Assembly (NCBI GenBank): GCA_034008185.1
Contig: CM067086.1
Span: 31,703,007 to 31,767,006, forward strand
Source: Gorsachius magnificus
Taxonomy: Eukaryota > Chordata > Aves > Pelecaniformes > Ardeidae
Direction: 5' to 3'
DNA length: 64,000 bases
Of the stretch, positions 36,101-49,015 are shown in pieces; within the stretch, counting starts at the first letter, position 1; the number at the start of each line of letters is the position of its first letter. The notes under the pieces were generated by a model. That model was given only the letters and a program-made list of their open reading frames with translations, was not told the DNA's origin and searched no databases. The translations under genes and the position numbers were made by a program.

Positions 36101-39100
36101 TGTTGATGGTTGCTGTTTTAAGGGGAAGGGTCAGACAAATGTTCACAAGTTGGGAAGCATGAATGCAAAGAAGAATGCAGAGCAAGGGAAATGAGGAATC
36201 AATGCAAATGACATGTTGGCGCAGATGGTGAAAGAGATGAGTCAGACTTCGGATGTGCTAATAGCTGTTATTGATGAAGGAACTCTTTCTCAAACAGTTG
36301 TTAGTATGGTTTAAGCTTATCATTTGGGGGCCTGTGTATTTATCCCCAGGCTTTAACAACACAGACTGTTCAAGAGCTGACGCTCATAGGCACTTGTTCA
36401 CAGCTGCTTGCACACATGGCTGCATGGAGAGGGTCTCCAGCAAGATGATCTGTGCCAGAATCAGTGACTGGTTGTGTTGTTTTCCCTTGGCTAAGAGGAT
36501 ATGTGTCAATTATTGAAATAACCTTAAAAGAGCAGGAAGAGGGCAGAAGAATGGAGAGCTTTAGTATTTTACCCAGCACATCATCAGCTTTGCAAACCAG
36601 AATTAGTGGCACATTAGAATTGTCTAGTTATACACACCAGGAGAAAAATCTGCCTGTTAGTGGAGTTATCTGTGTTGAAGAGAGGGGGTGTTCTTCTTGC
36701 CTTTCACTTCTTTCACTATCTAAACTGTAGTCCCCCCTTTTACAAGAGGCTGCGTTGATTGTGCTGCTTTCAGGATGATAATAATGAACTTTTCTGTAGG
36801 AGAGACAACTCCAATCTAGGGAACTGGGTCCAAACATCATACAAATTCAAATAGACATAACTGGACCAAGTATTTGTTCAGAGTAGAGACTTTGAAAAGC
36901 TTATTTAAGTGGACAGTGCCACAGGTCTCTAAGCAATAGTTCATAGACACCAACTATATACTAGGACTCTGGTGTTTATCCAAATGCCTGCTGGTTTTTG
37001 GTTTGCAGAGCTTCTGGTGAAATCCTGCCCTGTCTCTGAATTGAAGGGACCTTCAACACAGGTAACTTTGCTTCTGGTCAGCTGTAGCAATAGGTGCCTC
37101 AGATAAATGCTTATATGAGCTCAGGGAAAGGCACAACTGCCCTGCAGCAATAAAAATCTGCTCTCAAGTGCAAAGAGATTTGGCTATGTCCCATAGCATA
37201 TGTGTCTGGCCACAAGTCCTGCTACAATAGTACCCCTAGAATACTGAATTCATGGAAGAGTCATCAGTATGAAGTATATTTAGGTGCTCTTTTGCCCATT
37301 AGTAGCACAAGCGATAGAAACACACCATGAAGATCTAGAGCTTTTGATGTCTTCTGAAACCAAATTCTTGCCTAGAAGACAAGACAAATTCTATCTTAGT
37401 AGCCCTTTCATGAAACTCTGCTTTTCTGGCCATGGAGGAGTAGATTTTTGTCTGGAATGGAAACAAAACTTGACCAGGGAAATGCTGCAGGAAGAAGTAT
37501 ACTTGGCTTCCTGAATGGTTCTTGGTTACAACCCTTGCTATTAACAATACAGAGCTGCTTTGTGCTTTCTGAAAGTTAATGAGAAAGCTTGATCAGAGTT
37601 TCTCAACAGGGAGAGCTAGTGGTTGAACTAGTTAAGTGATACTTTTTACTAGACTAGAGGCTTAACAGAAGGGAAAATTAAGCCATTAATTAGGAAACCT
37701 GCTAAGTGATTTTTATATTTTAAGCTTGTATTCAGCGTGAGCTGAGTATATTTTTAAGTCCCGATTATCACTTCTTGCTGTGCTTTTACCTGTGCTGAAT
37801 TTAAAGTTAACTGGTTGCTTAATAAATAAATGAACTGAATTTCTGAGCTGTGGGAATTGATCTTTCAGGTGAGGTATGTCAGCACATAATGTGTTTTTCT
37901 ACTGAGGGGCAGATTCCTCTTTTGAACCCTGAGTACTACTTCTGTTACTGGCAAAAAGAAATGTAGTAGTGGAGGCACGTGGGTAAAATAATCTTTTTAT
38001 AAGGTGATATTAAAAGACTATTTAGAAGAAGAGTCAGTGATGATCTAAGTAGAGTGTGTATCATGAAAGTAACAGGGATAGAAGCACCGCTGCTCTGGAG
38101 CAGTTCAGAGATCCTTCCAGTTCGGGCCTGATTCTAGTTCCAGTCTGTGTCTGGGACCAGTATTGGCTGTTTCAGATGAAAATGGAATGGACCCCACAGG
38201 AGGCATTGAGGAGATGGTCTTTTTTTATAAACCTCTGTAATTAGTCATTACCTTATGTTTGGAAGCATAAAGGTCCTTCTGAAAATCCTCCTTCTAAATA
38301 CTGTTGCTGGTACTGTTATATACATCTTTACCTAGAGATACAAGTATGGCAAGTTTCATTGGGAGACGTTATTATCCTTTTATTTGATCAGCTAATTGAA
38401 TTGAAAACAGACAGGCGGGTCGGAGGAGAGTTAGCATGCCTAGATGCTGGCTGTTTTCTACCAGCTGTATCTATTAGTCAGATAAAAGGTATCACCTCCC
38501 TGTATAAAATTTGCTTTTCTGTGTAATGGTATCACTTGAAATACTGTTATCACATTGCTTGTCTTCTCTTCCAGTTCACTAGCACGTATTTTAAACAAAA
38601 TACATCCAGGTGTTGAAAATTGATGGATCTTGCTGTTGAACTTCTGTCATTGAAGAAAATTGTTTGTTTATTCCCATTTTTCTGCCCTCAATCATAGATC
38701 AGAATGGTAAAATTGTACTTCTTGCAGCTCAAACAATAATTACTCATTACTGCACCATGAGGAGCTTTGCTAAACGTCTTCCAAAAATAGAATTTGGTCA
38801 CTAGTTCTCTCCTGTTAACTGTTTTATTGATACAATCAAAGAACTACAATAGAGGATGCTTTTTCTTTGCACCATAATCTTTCAGGGGTATCTTTATGTT
38901 TCTGCTTTCTAGGAGCTATGCAGCTGATTTATTAAGAAGGTGAGCAAGGTCTAACTTGCCCAGGTTACTATCTGAGCCTTTTAAAATTAGGTAAAACAAA
39001 CTTCTTTTCCCATTCTCTGGAGGAGATGCTGGTCTTACTAAGACTGCGTGTTTTTACTGTGTTTCTAGTCACCTGAAGGTTCAACATCTAGGCCTCATCC

Positions 39101-42100
39101 TTTTCTGCTCACAGTCCAGATCCCTTTGGGTTATTTATGCTAAAGAATTTGATAGTAGAGTTAGGAATCTTTGATGTTACCTTCCAATTTACAAAAATAT
39201 TCAAGGTCCTTTTCTCATCTACTATAGCAGGTAGTGTCTGTGCTCTCTCCTTGTCTCTTTCAAGGAGATACGCAGATCTCACCACAAAACTCTCTTGCTG
39301 AATTGTTCTCCGAGCCATCTTTCTGCTTGTTCGGTCAGGTTTTTTTGTTTCCTTCTCCTGCTCTGTGCTAGTTCCTGTTGTGTTTCTCCTGCCTGCTCCC
39401 TCACGCTCCTACAACTATGTACGAGCAGCCCTCTAAGAAAAGCAATGTACACGTTAGCCCCTTTTCTAGAGTCCCTGGGCAGCCCCAGAAATGCCTTTGG
39501 TTTGGGCAGTGATGTGTGCTCATGCTTGGAGCGGAGACAGCTAAACTCTTTCAGATGGCATCTTAAATAATAGGTCCTAGTTTTTCTGCTAGTTTCAGTA
39601 CATATTATGTTGATTATGATAGGTTCCTACCTTTATTATCAAGCTTCAAGTCAGCTGAACTTCCACATATGGCATATTCTTCAAGGTCCTCATGTGTCTG
39701 GCAATGTGTCATTAAATGTAAACGTTGTTCCATAGAGAGAGCTCCGGTCCCTCCTCCTGCGGGTGAGGTCTGGGTAGAGACTCTTAGTTGCTTCACTCCT
39801 CCATGAACTTCAGTTTTTCCTCTTCTCTCACCACTCAAATTTGCCAGGAGTAAAAGTAAGACTCTTTCTGCTCACAGTTCTCCAGATTCCTCCCTGTGCC
39901 TTTTTGGAACATCATACAGTGTTTTCTATGCTCCTGTCCTCCGGAACAGAAGCTGATCTTGGGAGATAGTATGCTTTTTGGTTGAGATGCCAGAGGAAAG
40001 CTGCACTGACTCTTTGGTGGTTTTGCTGATGTTTTGCAGGTCAGAAGAGTCCAGAGACTCCCCCTGGAAGGCACTGTGTTTCTTTTTAAGGGACTCTTCT
40101 AGGCAGTTGTCAGTGCTCAGCTCATCAAAAAGTCACTGACTGTGTTTTTGTGACTTCCACAAGCTCTGAAATTGTATAGCAGTCAAAGCCAACCCTTTAC
40201 AGATGGCAGCACCCAGAAAGATTCAGGAAAGAGTGATCTAATAATATTGCAGTGAAGCACGTGGAAGAGCTCCCAACAGGTAGTGCTTTTTCTTCTGGGA
40301 CAATTTAGTAAAGCTATAGCAACCCTGTAGTGTTGGGGGAATTAATACTGTCATCCCCTAGAGGTAGTTATGTTATTTCTGTGGAGAGCCAAGTAATTAG
40401 TGGTGTTCTAACAGCTTCTTTCCATTTCCAGGTTGTTCCACTGTTGTATCTTGTTCAGAATTGAAGATCACTTAAGAATATTGGGAGATAAGGTTCTTTT
40501 ATCCACAAAATGCCCTCTCCTTCCCTTGTCTTTATCTTTCCCTCTTTCAAACATCAACAGTTATGGCAACAGGAAGGTTGGAGGCAAATAAGCAGCTGGC
40601 AGTCTTCCTAATCAGCAGAAACACACCCTGCAGTCTCTCCTGAATTCAACAGCAGAGTGGTAGAATCACAGGAGCATTGCTAACAGTGGCACAAAGTACA
40701 CTTGGAGCTCGCAGGGTAGCTGGATTTAATTGGGTGAGATACTGCTCATGCTAAACTTTCTACCAGAGCTGAACAACGTGATGCATACAAATGCAGAAAA
40801 CAAGGTCTAAGGTTTTAAAATGGCTTTCCTTATTTATTTATTTATCTGCCAGAGCAAAATTGTAAAAGATGGTCAGGGTTGCAAAACTAGGACTGAAAGA
40901 GCTGCTTGGTTGCTGATTCTGGATTAGTTCAAGAAAAAAAAGAGGGATGTCGTGGTTGCCTCTCTTATCTGGCTTTAATGCAATGCCCTTCTTTTAGTCT
41001 AGCAGGTTTTCCACAAATCTGGAGGGGGGGAGGGGAGGGAAGTAGGTTTGGCAACTATGGAGTTGCAAGGTTTGATTTCCAAAATACTTGTATCTGATCT
41101 GTCCTGCAGTTGGTGTCATTCTCTGGACCCTCACTCTGCAGACTGTTTTTCTGACATATCCATATTATGCTTCAATTCATTCCTTTTTGTCTGCTGAGTT
41201 TCCTTAGCTCAGACTCTTCCCAGTTATTGGTTAAAAAAAGATATTTTGCAATTGATATGCCAGTAAGGTGAAAATGTTTGGTAACTGTTACCTTTATTTG
41301 GCCCCAGACTTAAATTGTGCAGATTTATCAGGTCTAATGGGACAGATTCATTCTTGATGTGATTGAAAGGCATTGAAAGGCTGAATATCTCCTTGGCTAT
41401 CTGTGAATGGAAGTGAATACTCCAAATTTCAGCTCTCAGCCCTACTCTCCTGAGCTTTAAAGAAGTTTTGATTGGAGTTTCAGCCCAAACCCCATTGCTT
41501 GACTTTATCTGCCTGCTGGTTTGAAATGAATCCAGAGCTGAAACACCCTCCATGCTTCAGGGTGGTTCAAATTTGAATTTCAAGGATGGAGAGGATCAGG
41601 AGGGAGGGAGGAGGGAAACCAGTGGAGTTCCCTAATTGCTAGTAATGTTTTAATTAAATGGAATAGAGCTAGATGAGTTTGATAATCTGAGTTCCTCTTT
41701 AGAATATTGCTGTCTGTTAGGAGATACCTGTACTGCAAGTGGTTCCTTCTCATAGCACCACAATTGTGTGTTTATCCTGTCATTTTTAATGAAAGTTAAA
41801 CCAGGAGTTACAGTATTCGAAGGCTGTCACTTCTGGCTGACAACTACTTCATCTCTGTTTTCATGCACTCAGCTTTATGTTTATAAGCATCCCCAACAAA
41901 GGTACATCTTAAATATACGGACTTCTGCATGCCTGTACTATATATGGACTACCTACAAAATCCATTTGTCTGAGAACTATTCAAAAGTCAATGTTTAGAT
42001 GTGCAAGGTGTGAGAGTGTGTGTCTGTGTCTGCATTTGGTGACAGACTTTGGATTTAATCCTGAGATACCTCCCAGGTTGCAGCTATAAACATGACTATT

Positions 42101-45100
42101 GTAAGCTGTAGTGGGTAAGGCCAGCTCAGCATGTGTCAAGTTATATGGTGGCATGTGTCAACAAAACAGCTCTTCTACAGTCACAACTATTTTTAGTGCT
42201 GGGACATCCCAGAATGCTGCAGCTGCTGCTGCCTGCACTGGGACACTGAGGGTTTTACTTTGTCCCCGGTTAGCTTCTGCTCCAGGGATCTTTTATTCCT
42301 TCCCTGTGATGGAGTGGCCATGCAATGCAAATCCTGCAGATGACACCTAGTGCCCCTGGATTTCGGTAGCCAGCCATCTAGAAGCAGAGCAGAAGGAATC
42401 AGAACCTTAACAGTACTCCGGGGTTGGAAGGGCAGAGGAAGTGGAAACTGGGGCTGTCTGGACCCGTGTGCCAGTGAAATTTTGCTGAATGGGCTTTCTG
42501 CAGTGCTCAGAGCAAGCTGTCACTGTGCTCCAGGTTTTCAGGACATGAAAAGGAATTACAGTCTTTATGAGCTCATCTAGAAAGTGTAGTGGTGCTGCTC
42601 ACTTACAGCCTGTGAGTCAAAGCCTCACAGGAAGCAGCTTGCAGTTTGGGGATCAGTAGAGGCACTGGCAGGGATCACATCTATGTAGCAGCATTTGCAG
42701 AGTGATGCAGTCTCTGTTGCTTAGGGCCTATTCTGTCCCGCCCCCCAGAATCACGGCCACATCCAGCCTTTGCTACTGTCTATACACAGCAGTGGTGAGT
42801 TCAGTGAGGCTAAGTGGACATCAGTCAGCAGACACATGCTGAAAACTGCAAGAAAGCCCAGAAGCAGGGAGAACAGGGGCATTCTTTCTTCTTTTCTGGG
42901 GGGAATCATTTGCAATTCCTTTTTAAGAGCATTACATCACAGGGGCATTTAGGCTTCAGTGACCAGAGACTTGGCCCCACAAGATGTTGTCATTGCTGTC
43001 TGAGAGACCCTCAGCACCTTGCAGAATTGCACTGCACCTCATCTCCCACATTAGCTGGCACATGGGCTCTTCCTTCTTTCCCCACGCCTTCCCTTGCCCC
43101 CTGAGTGTGGTAGGATGCTTCCTCTTACCCCCATGCCGTGATTCGCAGACTTGTGAAATTGCTGCTGTTTCTTAGCACTAAAATCTGATCTGCTCCCTGT
43201 GTCTCTTGGGTCTGCTTTTGTTTCTGAATTCAGTGGGGTTTCTGTCTGTAGTTTCAATATATTAGGAGAGGGATATTGTTTTCAAAAAGCAAAGCAAACA
43301 ACATGAATTCTGAGCGGGGAAACACTTTTACGGTTTAACTCATTTTATGGCAAAGTGCTTTCGAGGTGTATGTAAAATAAACAAAAATCCTAAAAAAAAA
43401 TAATCCTTCAACTGTGCAAAGCAAAACAAACTTGGCACATTAAGAAATGTGTTAATAAGCATCTATAAAATAGATCATGGTTTCCATCTGATTTATTTTT
43501 CAGTCCTGTGGAGACAGCTGATGAATCATACATGGCTGTGGCACTTGTGAATTGTAAGTCTCCTCATGACTGAAGGTAAATGTCAAAGACACCATGTGTT
43601 AGAACAAGATATTTTGCTTGGCAGGTATGGCTTATTCAGGAAATGGGCTTCTGTTTTAAACATACACACTCTACATTGCTCAGTTGAGTGTATCGGTTCC
43701 TTGAGCACCCATCCTGTAGCTGTCTCGTGTGGTTGAATACCTCCTCCTCATTTAGGTAAATAGCATTTTCTTTGGTGGTGGAGAAGGGAGAGGCTATGAT
43801 CAGCGAATCCTTTCTCTTTGGCACTCTTCTAGTAAGCAATAAGGAGTACACATCTGTCACCTGGGCAGTTTGGAGGCACAACGTGAGCTGGGTTAGAACT
43901 GAGTTGCCAGAAGGCAAAACATTTGTGGCCATGTCCTCTGCTCTTGCTGACTTTGACTTCCTACCTGAGTGGGAGCAGGTTTCTCCTGTCAATGCTCAGA
44001 GCTCTGGCCTGGCCTTCTTCCAGCAAACAGAAGAAGTTTCAGACATTCAGGGTGAGCAGAGGATATCTGATGTAGAGTTTTCATCTCCTGACCTTCCAGG
44101 GCTTCTCTGAGAAAGGTGAAAGTTTCCCTAGAGGACATGGCTCTGAAAAGGTTCCCTGGAGAGTTTTTCATATCTCTTGGCCTCTTTTAGCCTCACTGCT
44201 ATCAACACAGAGCTTATTTTGGGGATAAATCCAACAGCCCTGGTGCTGACTTTTGAGAGAGTAGCAGAGAGAAGTGCCCCCCTCCCTTTTTTTTGGACAG
44301 GGACAGTTGCAGTCAGCAAATGTTGTTCAAAAGTGAGTGCTGTTCTTGTCAGGCAGGGTCTGTGTGACTGCAGAACGATCAAAGGGGAGGTGGGAAGAAG
44401 ATGGAAAATGGCATCATGCTTGCAGCACCACTAGTGGAGCACCCTCCAGACAATATGCTGTATCCACCAGAAGCACAAGCACAGAATTTTTCTTGCTAAG
44501 CCTATGCATTTTCTCCCTTCACCTGAGAAACTAGTGTAGCTCAGTGAGACTGAGAAACCCCAGGTACATGGACAATTGTAACTCTTAAGACCTGTGTATC
44601 ACTGGTGTCTTACTGGCTGTGTATGAAAGAGCAAAGTATGCTTTGGGCCAGGCATGACGGAAGGATGGGATTGGTATGAATGAGAGTGAAGATACTGGTT
44701 TCCTTGTAGCTTGGCCTCAGCAAGTCAGACACTGGACAGGGTATGACCCTTGTTGAGTACATCTAAAGATTAGATTACTGAAGTATTTTGACTCTGTAAC
44801 TGTTCCAGCAGAACACACATCAAGGAAAATGGGAGCTTCAGGATGTGGTAAGCATCTGTACAAAGATGCATCCCTGCTAGTCCTGAGTGGACAAAGGTGC
44901 CACTGTGGACAGCACAGTGCATAGCACTGGTCTTCATGCACACGTGAAACATGCCTCTGGTGGCTGCACTTTGGTTCCTGTAGCTCCGTATTCTGTCTCT
45001 CCAAAGTCCTTGCCTCTTGCCTATCTGCTCTACCTACAGCCATTGACTGCCACTGCTCTGCTGCTGTGTACCACAAAGAAGTTGTGGTCCTGAGCCTACC

Positions 45101-46445
45101 TCTGTAACCTCAGGCACCCTGCTGAATGGTGGTTTTGAACTATCCTACTTTCTTCTTTCTGGATGACACCTCCCTTTCGGATTCTTACAGCTGTGGTGAG
45201 GCAACACAGGGGAGTTTATAGGGAACTCTTCAGATTATAGTCTGTTGCAGATTCTTTAGTTCCTGTAGGAATGACTGAGCTCCTCTTTCATTGTAGTCCC
45301 AGGGGAGGTAAGCTCATCTCTGGCCAATGATGAGTAATGGAGTGGATACAAGGGAGATGGGGATGTAGTCCTGATGAAAACCTTGTTGGAATGGAAGGTT
45401 GGATTATTCCTGTGCTGTTACACATACTACGCATGTGTAAAAAAAGACCTTATATGTGAAAGTCACCTTACTGCTAGCAATGAGTTTCACAGATGCAAAA
45501 TTCAGTGTTCTGAATTGTTCTGAGTTGTTACAGGTGTATCTTGGCAGAAACACAGCTGAACTGCTGCAAAGGATATGTCCCTCGGCTGCTGGGGTCAGGA
45601 TACAATTCCAGGTTGGATGAATTTAACTGAGTGGCAGGGACAGGGGATGCCACTAAGCTGATTTTAAGAAATTTCCTTTAAACCAACATTTTTCAGAATC
45701 TGACATCTGAATCTCTCTTCTCATTTCATGTACAGGAGGTGTGATTAGCAGAGAGATTTCAAAAGCAATGCTGTTCAGTATAATGGAAAACATCTGATGT
45801 GCATCTGATTCCATTTGGTATATCAGTAACAGCTGCAAAAGAGGCCAAGCTGAACTCCATCAGCCTAGAGAGATCTCAAGAGCCCCTTTAGAGTATGCCT
45901 GGAATACAAAATAGAGCTAACCCCCTTGCATTTATTAGCATGACAGCTCTCTGAGTAAGAGAGAGAGGATGTGTATGCCTGTGACTTGGTGACTACAGGT
46001 GGAGTTCTGCTGCTTGAATTTGTTGAGGTCTTGATGCTTGATGAAGCTGGGATGCTTTTAAGCTGGGAAAGGAGAAGGGTTCCTGCTGGGATTCCATTTT
46101 GTAAGTAGTTCTTTCTAATGACAGGAGTTGTTCTGTTGTAATGTGTTTTTAGTAAAAAGGGGCTTTTTCATCCAAAAGGCTAGGGTTTTGGTTTTTTTTC
46201 AGGAAACATTGATTCCCTCAGTCTCAGTGGGATTTACCAAAAGAAGCAGATTCCCTTCTTCTTCGTTGTCCATGGAGAGACTCTGGGGAGCAGGTATGGG
46301 GATTTTTGTAAAGTGAAAACAATGCACTGAATTCTTGGCAAAAGTTAAATTTTTTATATGGATGTGAATCTATATGTACATATGAATATACCACCCACAT
46401 GCATATGTATTTAATGAAGCCCTGAACACCTTTAAGGAAAAATGT
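27190..46445. other. Gene-poor interval downstream of SYNJ2BP
   Basis: About 19 kb with no recognised exon. COX16, which follows SYNJ2BP in human, was looked for by its conserved motifs (for example GGSFGLREF and RGPRPWED) and not seen. The longest open frame (33537-34232, + strand, 231 codons) has no domain, signal or family I recognise. Simple tracts include poly-T near 30805 and a G-rich run at 41021-41039. Confidence 0.5.
41021..41039 (+). other. G-quadruplex-like G-rich run
   Basis: Runs of G separated by single A residues (GG A G7 A G4 A GGG) meet the usual pattern for an intramolecular G-quadruplex on the + strand. No gene is near. Confidence 0.6.
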
Positions 46446-46450
46446 CCATG
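46446..46450 (+). repeat. Target-site duplication, left copy (CCATG)
   Basis: Five bases directly before the LTR, identical to those directly after it. Confidence 0.8.
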
Positions 46451-47558
46451 TGTGGTGGGTTGACTCTGGCGGCACACCAGGTGCACACCAAAGCTGCTCT
46501 ATCACTCCCCCTCCTCAGCTGGACAGGGGAGAGAAAATATAACAGAAGGCTTGTGGGTCAAGATAAGGACAGGGAGAGATCACTCACCAATTACTGTCAT
46601 GGGCAAAACAGACTTGACTTGGGGAAATTAGTTTAATTTGTTACCAATCAAATCAGAGTAGGATGAGAAAAATCCCACCCCTCCCTTCTTCCCAGGCTCA
46701 ACTTCGCTCCTGATTTGCTCTACCTCGTCCCCCTGAGCGGTGCAGGGGGATGGGGAATGGCAGCTGGGGTCAGTCCCTCACATGTTGTCTCTGCTGCTTC
46801 TTCCTCCTCAGGGGAGGACTCCTCACACTCTGCCCCTGCCTCCAGCCTGGGGTCCCTCCCATTGGCAGACAGTCAGTCCTCCATGAGCTTCTCCAGCCTG
46901 AGTCCTTCCCACGGGCTGCATTCTTCATAACTGCTCCACCATGGTCTATCCTTCCCATGGGGTGCAGTCCCTCAGGAGCAGACTGCTCCAGCATGGGTCC
47001 CCCGTGGGGTCACCAGCCCTGCCAGCAAACCTGTTCCAGCCTGGGCTCCTCTCCCCACAGGGCCACAGGTCCTGCCAGGAGCCTGCTCCAGCATGGGATT
47101 TTCACAGAGTCACAGCCTCCTCCGGGCATCCCTGTGCTCCGGTGTGGGGTCCTCCCCAGGCTGCAGGTGGAGATCTGCTCCTCCATGGGCTGCAGGGGTA
47201 CAGCCTGCCCCACGAGGGGCTGCACCAGGGGCTGCAGGGGAATCTGCGCTGGCACCTGGAGCACCTCCTGCCCTCCTTCTGCATTGACCTGGGTGGCTGC
47301 AGGGCTGCTCCTCTCACATATTCTCACTCCTCTCTCCAGCTATAATTGTGCAGGATTTTTTTCCCCCTCCTTAAATATGTTATCACAGAGGTGTTACCAC
47401 CATTGCTGATGGGCTTGGCCTTGGCCAATGTTGGGTCTGTCTTGGAGCCGGCTGGCACTGGCGCTGTCGGACATGGGAGAAGCTTCTGGCAGCTTCTCAC
47501 AGAAGCCACCCCTGTAGACTCCCTGCTACCAAACCTTGCCCACACAAACCCAATACAA
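46451..47558 (+). mobile_element. Solo LTR of an avian endogenous retrovirus, about 1.1 kb, with 5-bp target duplication
   Basis: The element starts TGTGGTGGGTTGACTCTGGC and ends near CCCAATACAA. It is flanked by identical CCATG on both sides (46446-46450 and 47559-47563), a target-site duplication that fixes the ends. Its text (for example CTATCACTCCCCCTCCTCAG early and CACAGAAGCCACCCCTGTAG late) resembles a LTR family I associate with many bird genomes. A 5-bp duplication fits ERVL-type elements, though the class is inference. No gag, pol or env sequence is next to it, so the provirus was reduced to one LTR, presumably by recombination between LTRs. The open frames inside it (longest 46750-47409) follow its internal repeats and are not genes. 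It is much GC-richer than its surroundings. Confidence 0.85.
46888..47265 (+). repeat. Degenerate 40-50-base tandem repeats inside the LTR
   Basis: Variants of a TGCTCCAGCATGGG core recur seven or eight times (near 46888, 46932, 46984, 47033, 47083, 47136 and 47174), each followed by a TCC...CAYGGGGTGCAG-like half. The units are imperfect and of uneven length. They lie in the middle of the LTR. Confidence 0.7.
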
Positions 47559-47563
47559 CCATG
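47559..47563 (+). repeat. Target-site duplication, right copy (CCATG)
   Basis: Five bases directly after the LTR end, matching 46446-46450 exactly; the lack of decay suggests a fairly recent insertion. Confidence 0.8.
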
Positions 47564-48940
47564 CCAATATTTTCAGTTTCATCAGACTTTCCTTTTAAGT
47601 TCTAATAATACTGGTTCCTTTAAGGATGGTCAAAATCTGTACTTGTGACTTCACCCTTCAGTTGGCTTCTGTCTTTTTGTTGGATCAAATCCTGTTCATT
47701 GTCTAGCCCCCCTCTCCCTCATTCTTTGATGGTGTGTTGGGCCTATAGCCTCTGCATTTGTGTGCTAAAATCGGTACAGTCTCCTGAATCTCAGAGGGGC
47801 CTCCAGAGCATTAAAGATGGCCATTCCGGGGCAGAATGGGTAGGCCTGATGAATTCAAATAATTTGCTTCTCCTTCATCGCCCTCCACCCACCCAGTTCA
47901 GCACATTAGATCTTCCCGTTGTATCTTTTAAAATAATTTTTCTTTTCTTTTTTCTGCCTATTTAGGCTGTACCTTTGGCTTAGTTACTCCATAGTGCTTT
48001 TAGTGCCAGGAGCAAGCCCTTGTGTTACAGCAGAGCCTTGCGTGGCTGAGCTCAGCTGTTTTGGCAGTGGGAGAACTGTCGCTGCTTTCTCACCCAGCTA
48101 GCAACATTTCCCCTTGGTATAAATACATTAATTGCAGTCTTTGTTGTTTCCCACTGAAAGAGGTGTGGCCCAGGCGCTAGCAGGCTGGTGTGTCTGCAAG
48201 CCAGGGCTCTTTGCTAGAAGTGCTAATGCAGCAAAGTTCTCATCTGTCACTTAGGGACATCTTAGCCATCAAAGAGTTTGTGCTGGTCTGTTACTGCCTG
48301 CCAGCCATTTTCCTCTGTCTTATTTTGTGGTGAGCAGGAAATTATATAGGACGCACTATTTGGGTCTGTGTATCCCATAAGGCTTTATTGTCACAGAGAA
48401 TACAGGTAGTGCTGCAGTGCTATAACTGAGGTTTTTAGCTTTTGAAGAGGAAAGCCAGAAGTAGTTGCTACTTCGACATTCAACTCAATTGATTTACAAC
48501 CCAGTTGATTTATTTTCCCACTCTTTTTTTTATCACACCTAAAAGTAAAAAGAAATTCTGCCAGCAGCCAGATAATAGATGGCAAGAACTAAGTGGAGTT
48601 TTTAGCGGAAATCAAGAGAGAGGTTGGGGACAGACCAGAAGCTAAGCCTGGTGTCTCCTCACCTTTGAAAATCTGAGACACAAATGTGCCAAGACTCTGA
48701 TAGGATGGGTTCAAATAGGGTCAGTTTTCAGCTGCTGCCTCCCCTTCCCCTCTTCCCATCAGCTTCTCTGTAGATCATCTCCCTCTCCTGGCTGTTCCAG
48801 GATCACAGAAGGAGAGGGGCTGTCCTCTGTCCTTGCAGAGGAGCTGTTGAGATCTGTCCCGTGTCACCATGAGCTACCTGGCCAGGATTTCCTCTTGGAC
48901 TCAAAGATGACTTCTATGGCAAGAGGAACCTGGGAGGAAA

Positions 48941-49015
48941 ATGGATAAGTTTATCCATTTATCTTTTGGATAAGTTTATCTTCTGGATAAGTTATCCAGA
49001 AGAACTGGATAAACA
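48941..49015. repeat. Cluster of palindromic GGATAA / TTATCC motifs
   Basis: Within 75 bases GGATAA occurs four times and its complement several times. ATGGATAAGTTTATCCAT (48941-48958) is a palindrome with 8-base arms. TTCTGGATAA-G-TTATCCAGAA (48981-49001) is a palindrome with perfect 10-base arms. GATAAG is the binding consensus of GATA transcription factors. The cluster could be a regulatory element or simply local duplication. Confidence 0.75.

Noticed and set aside
46750..47409. 219-codon open frame, proline/serine-rich
   Set aside because: It lies wholly inside the solo LTR and follows its internal tandem repeats; it has no retroviral protein features.
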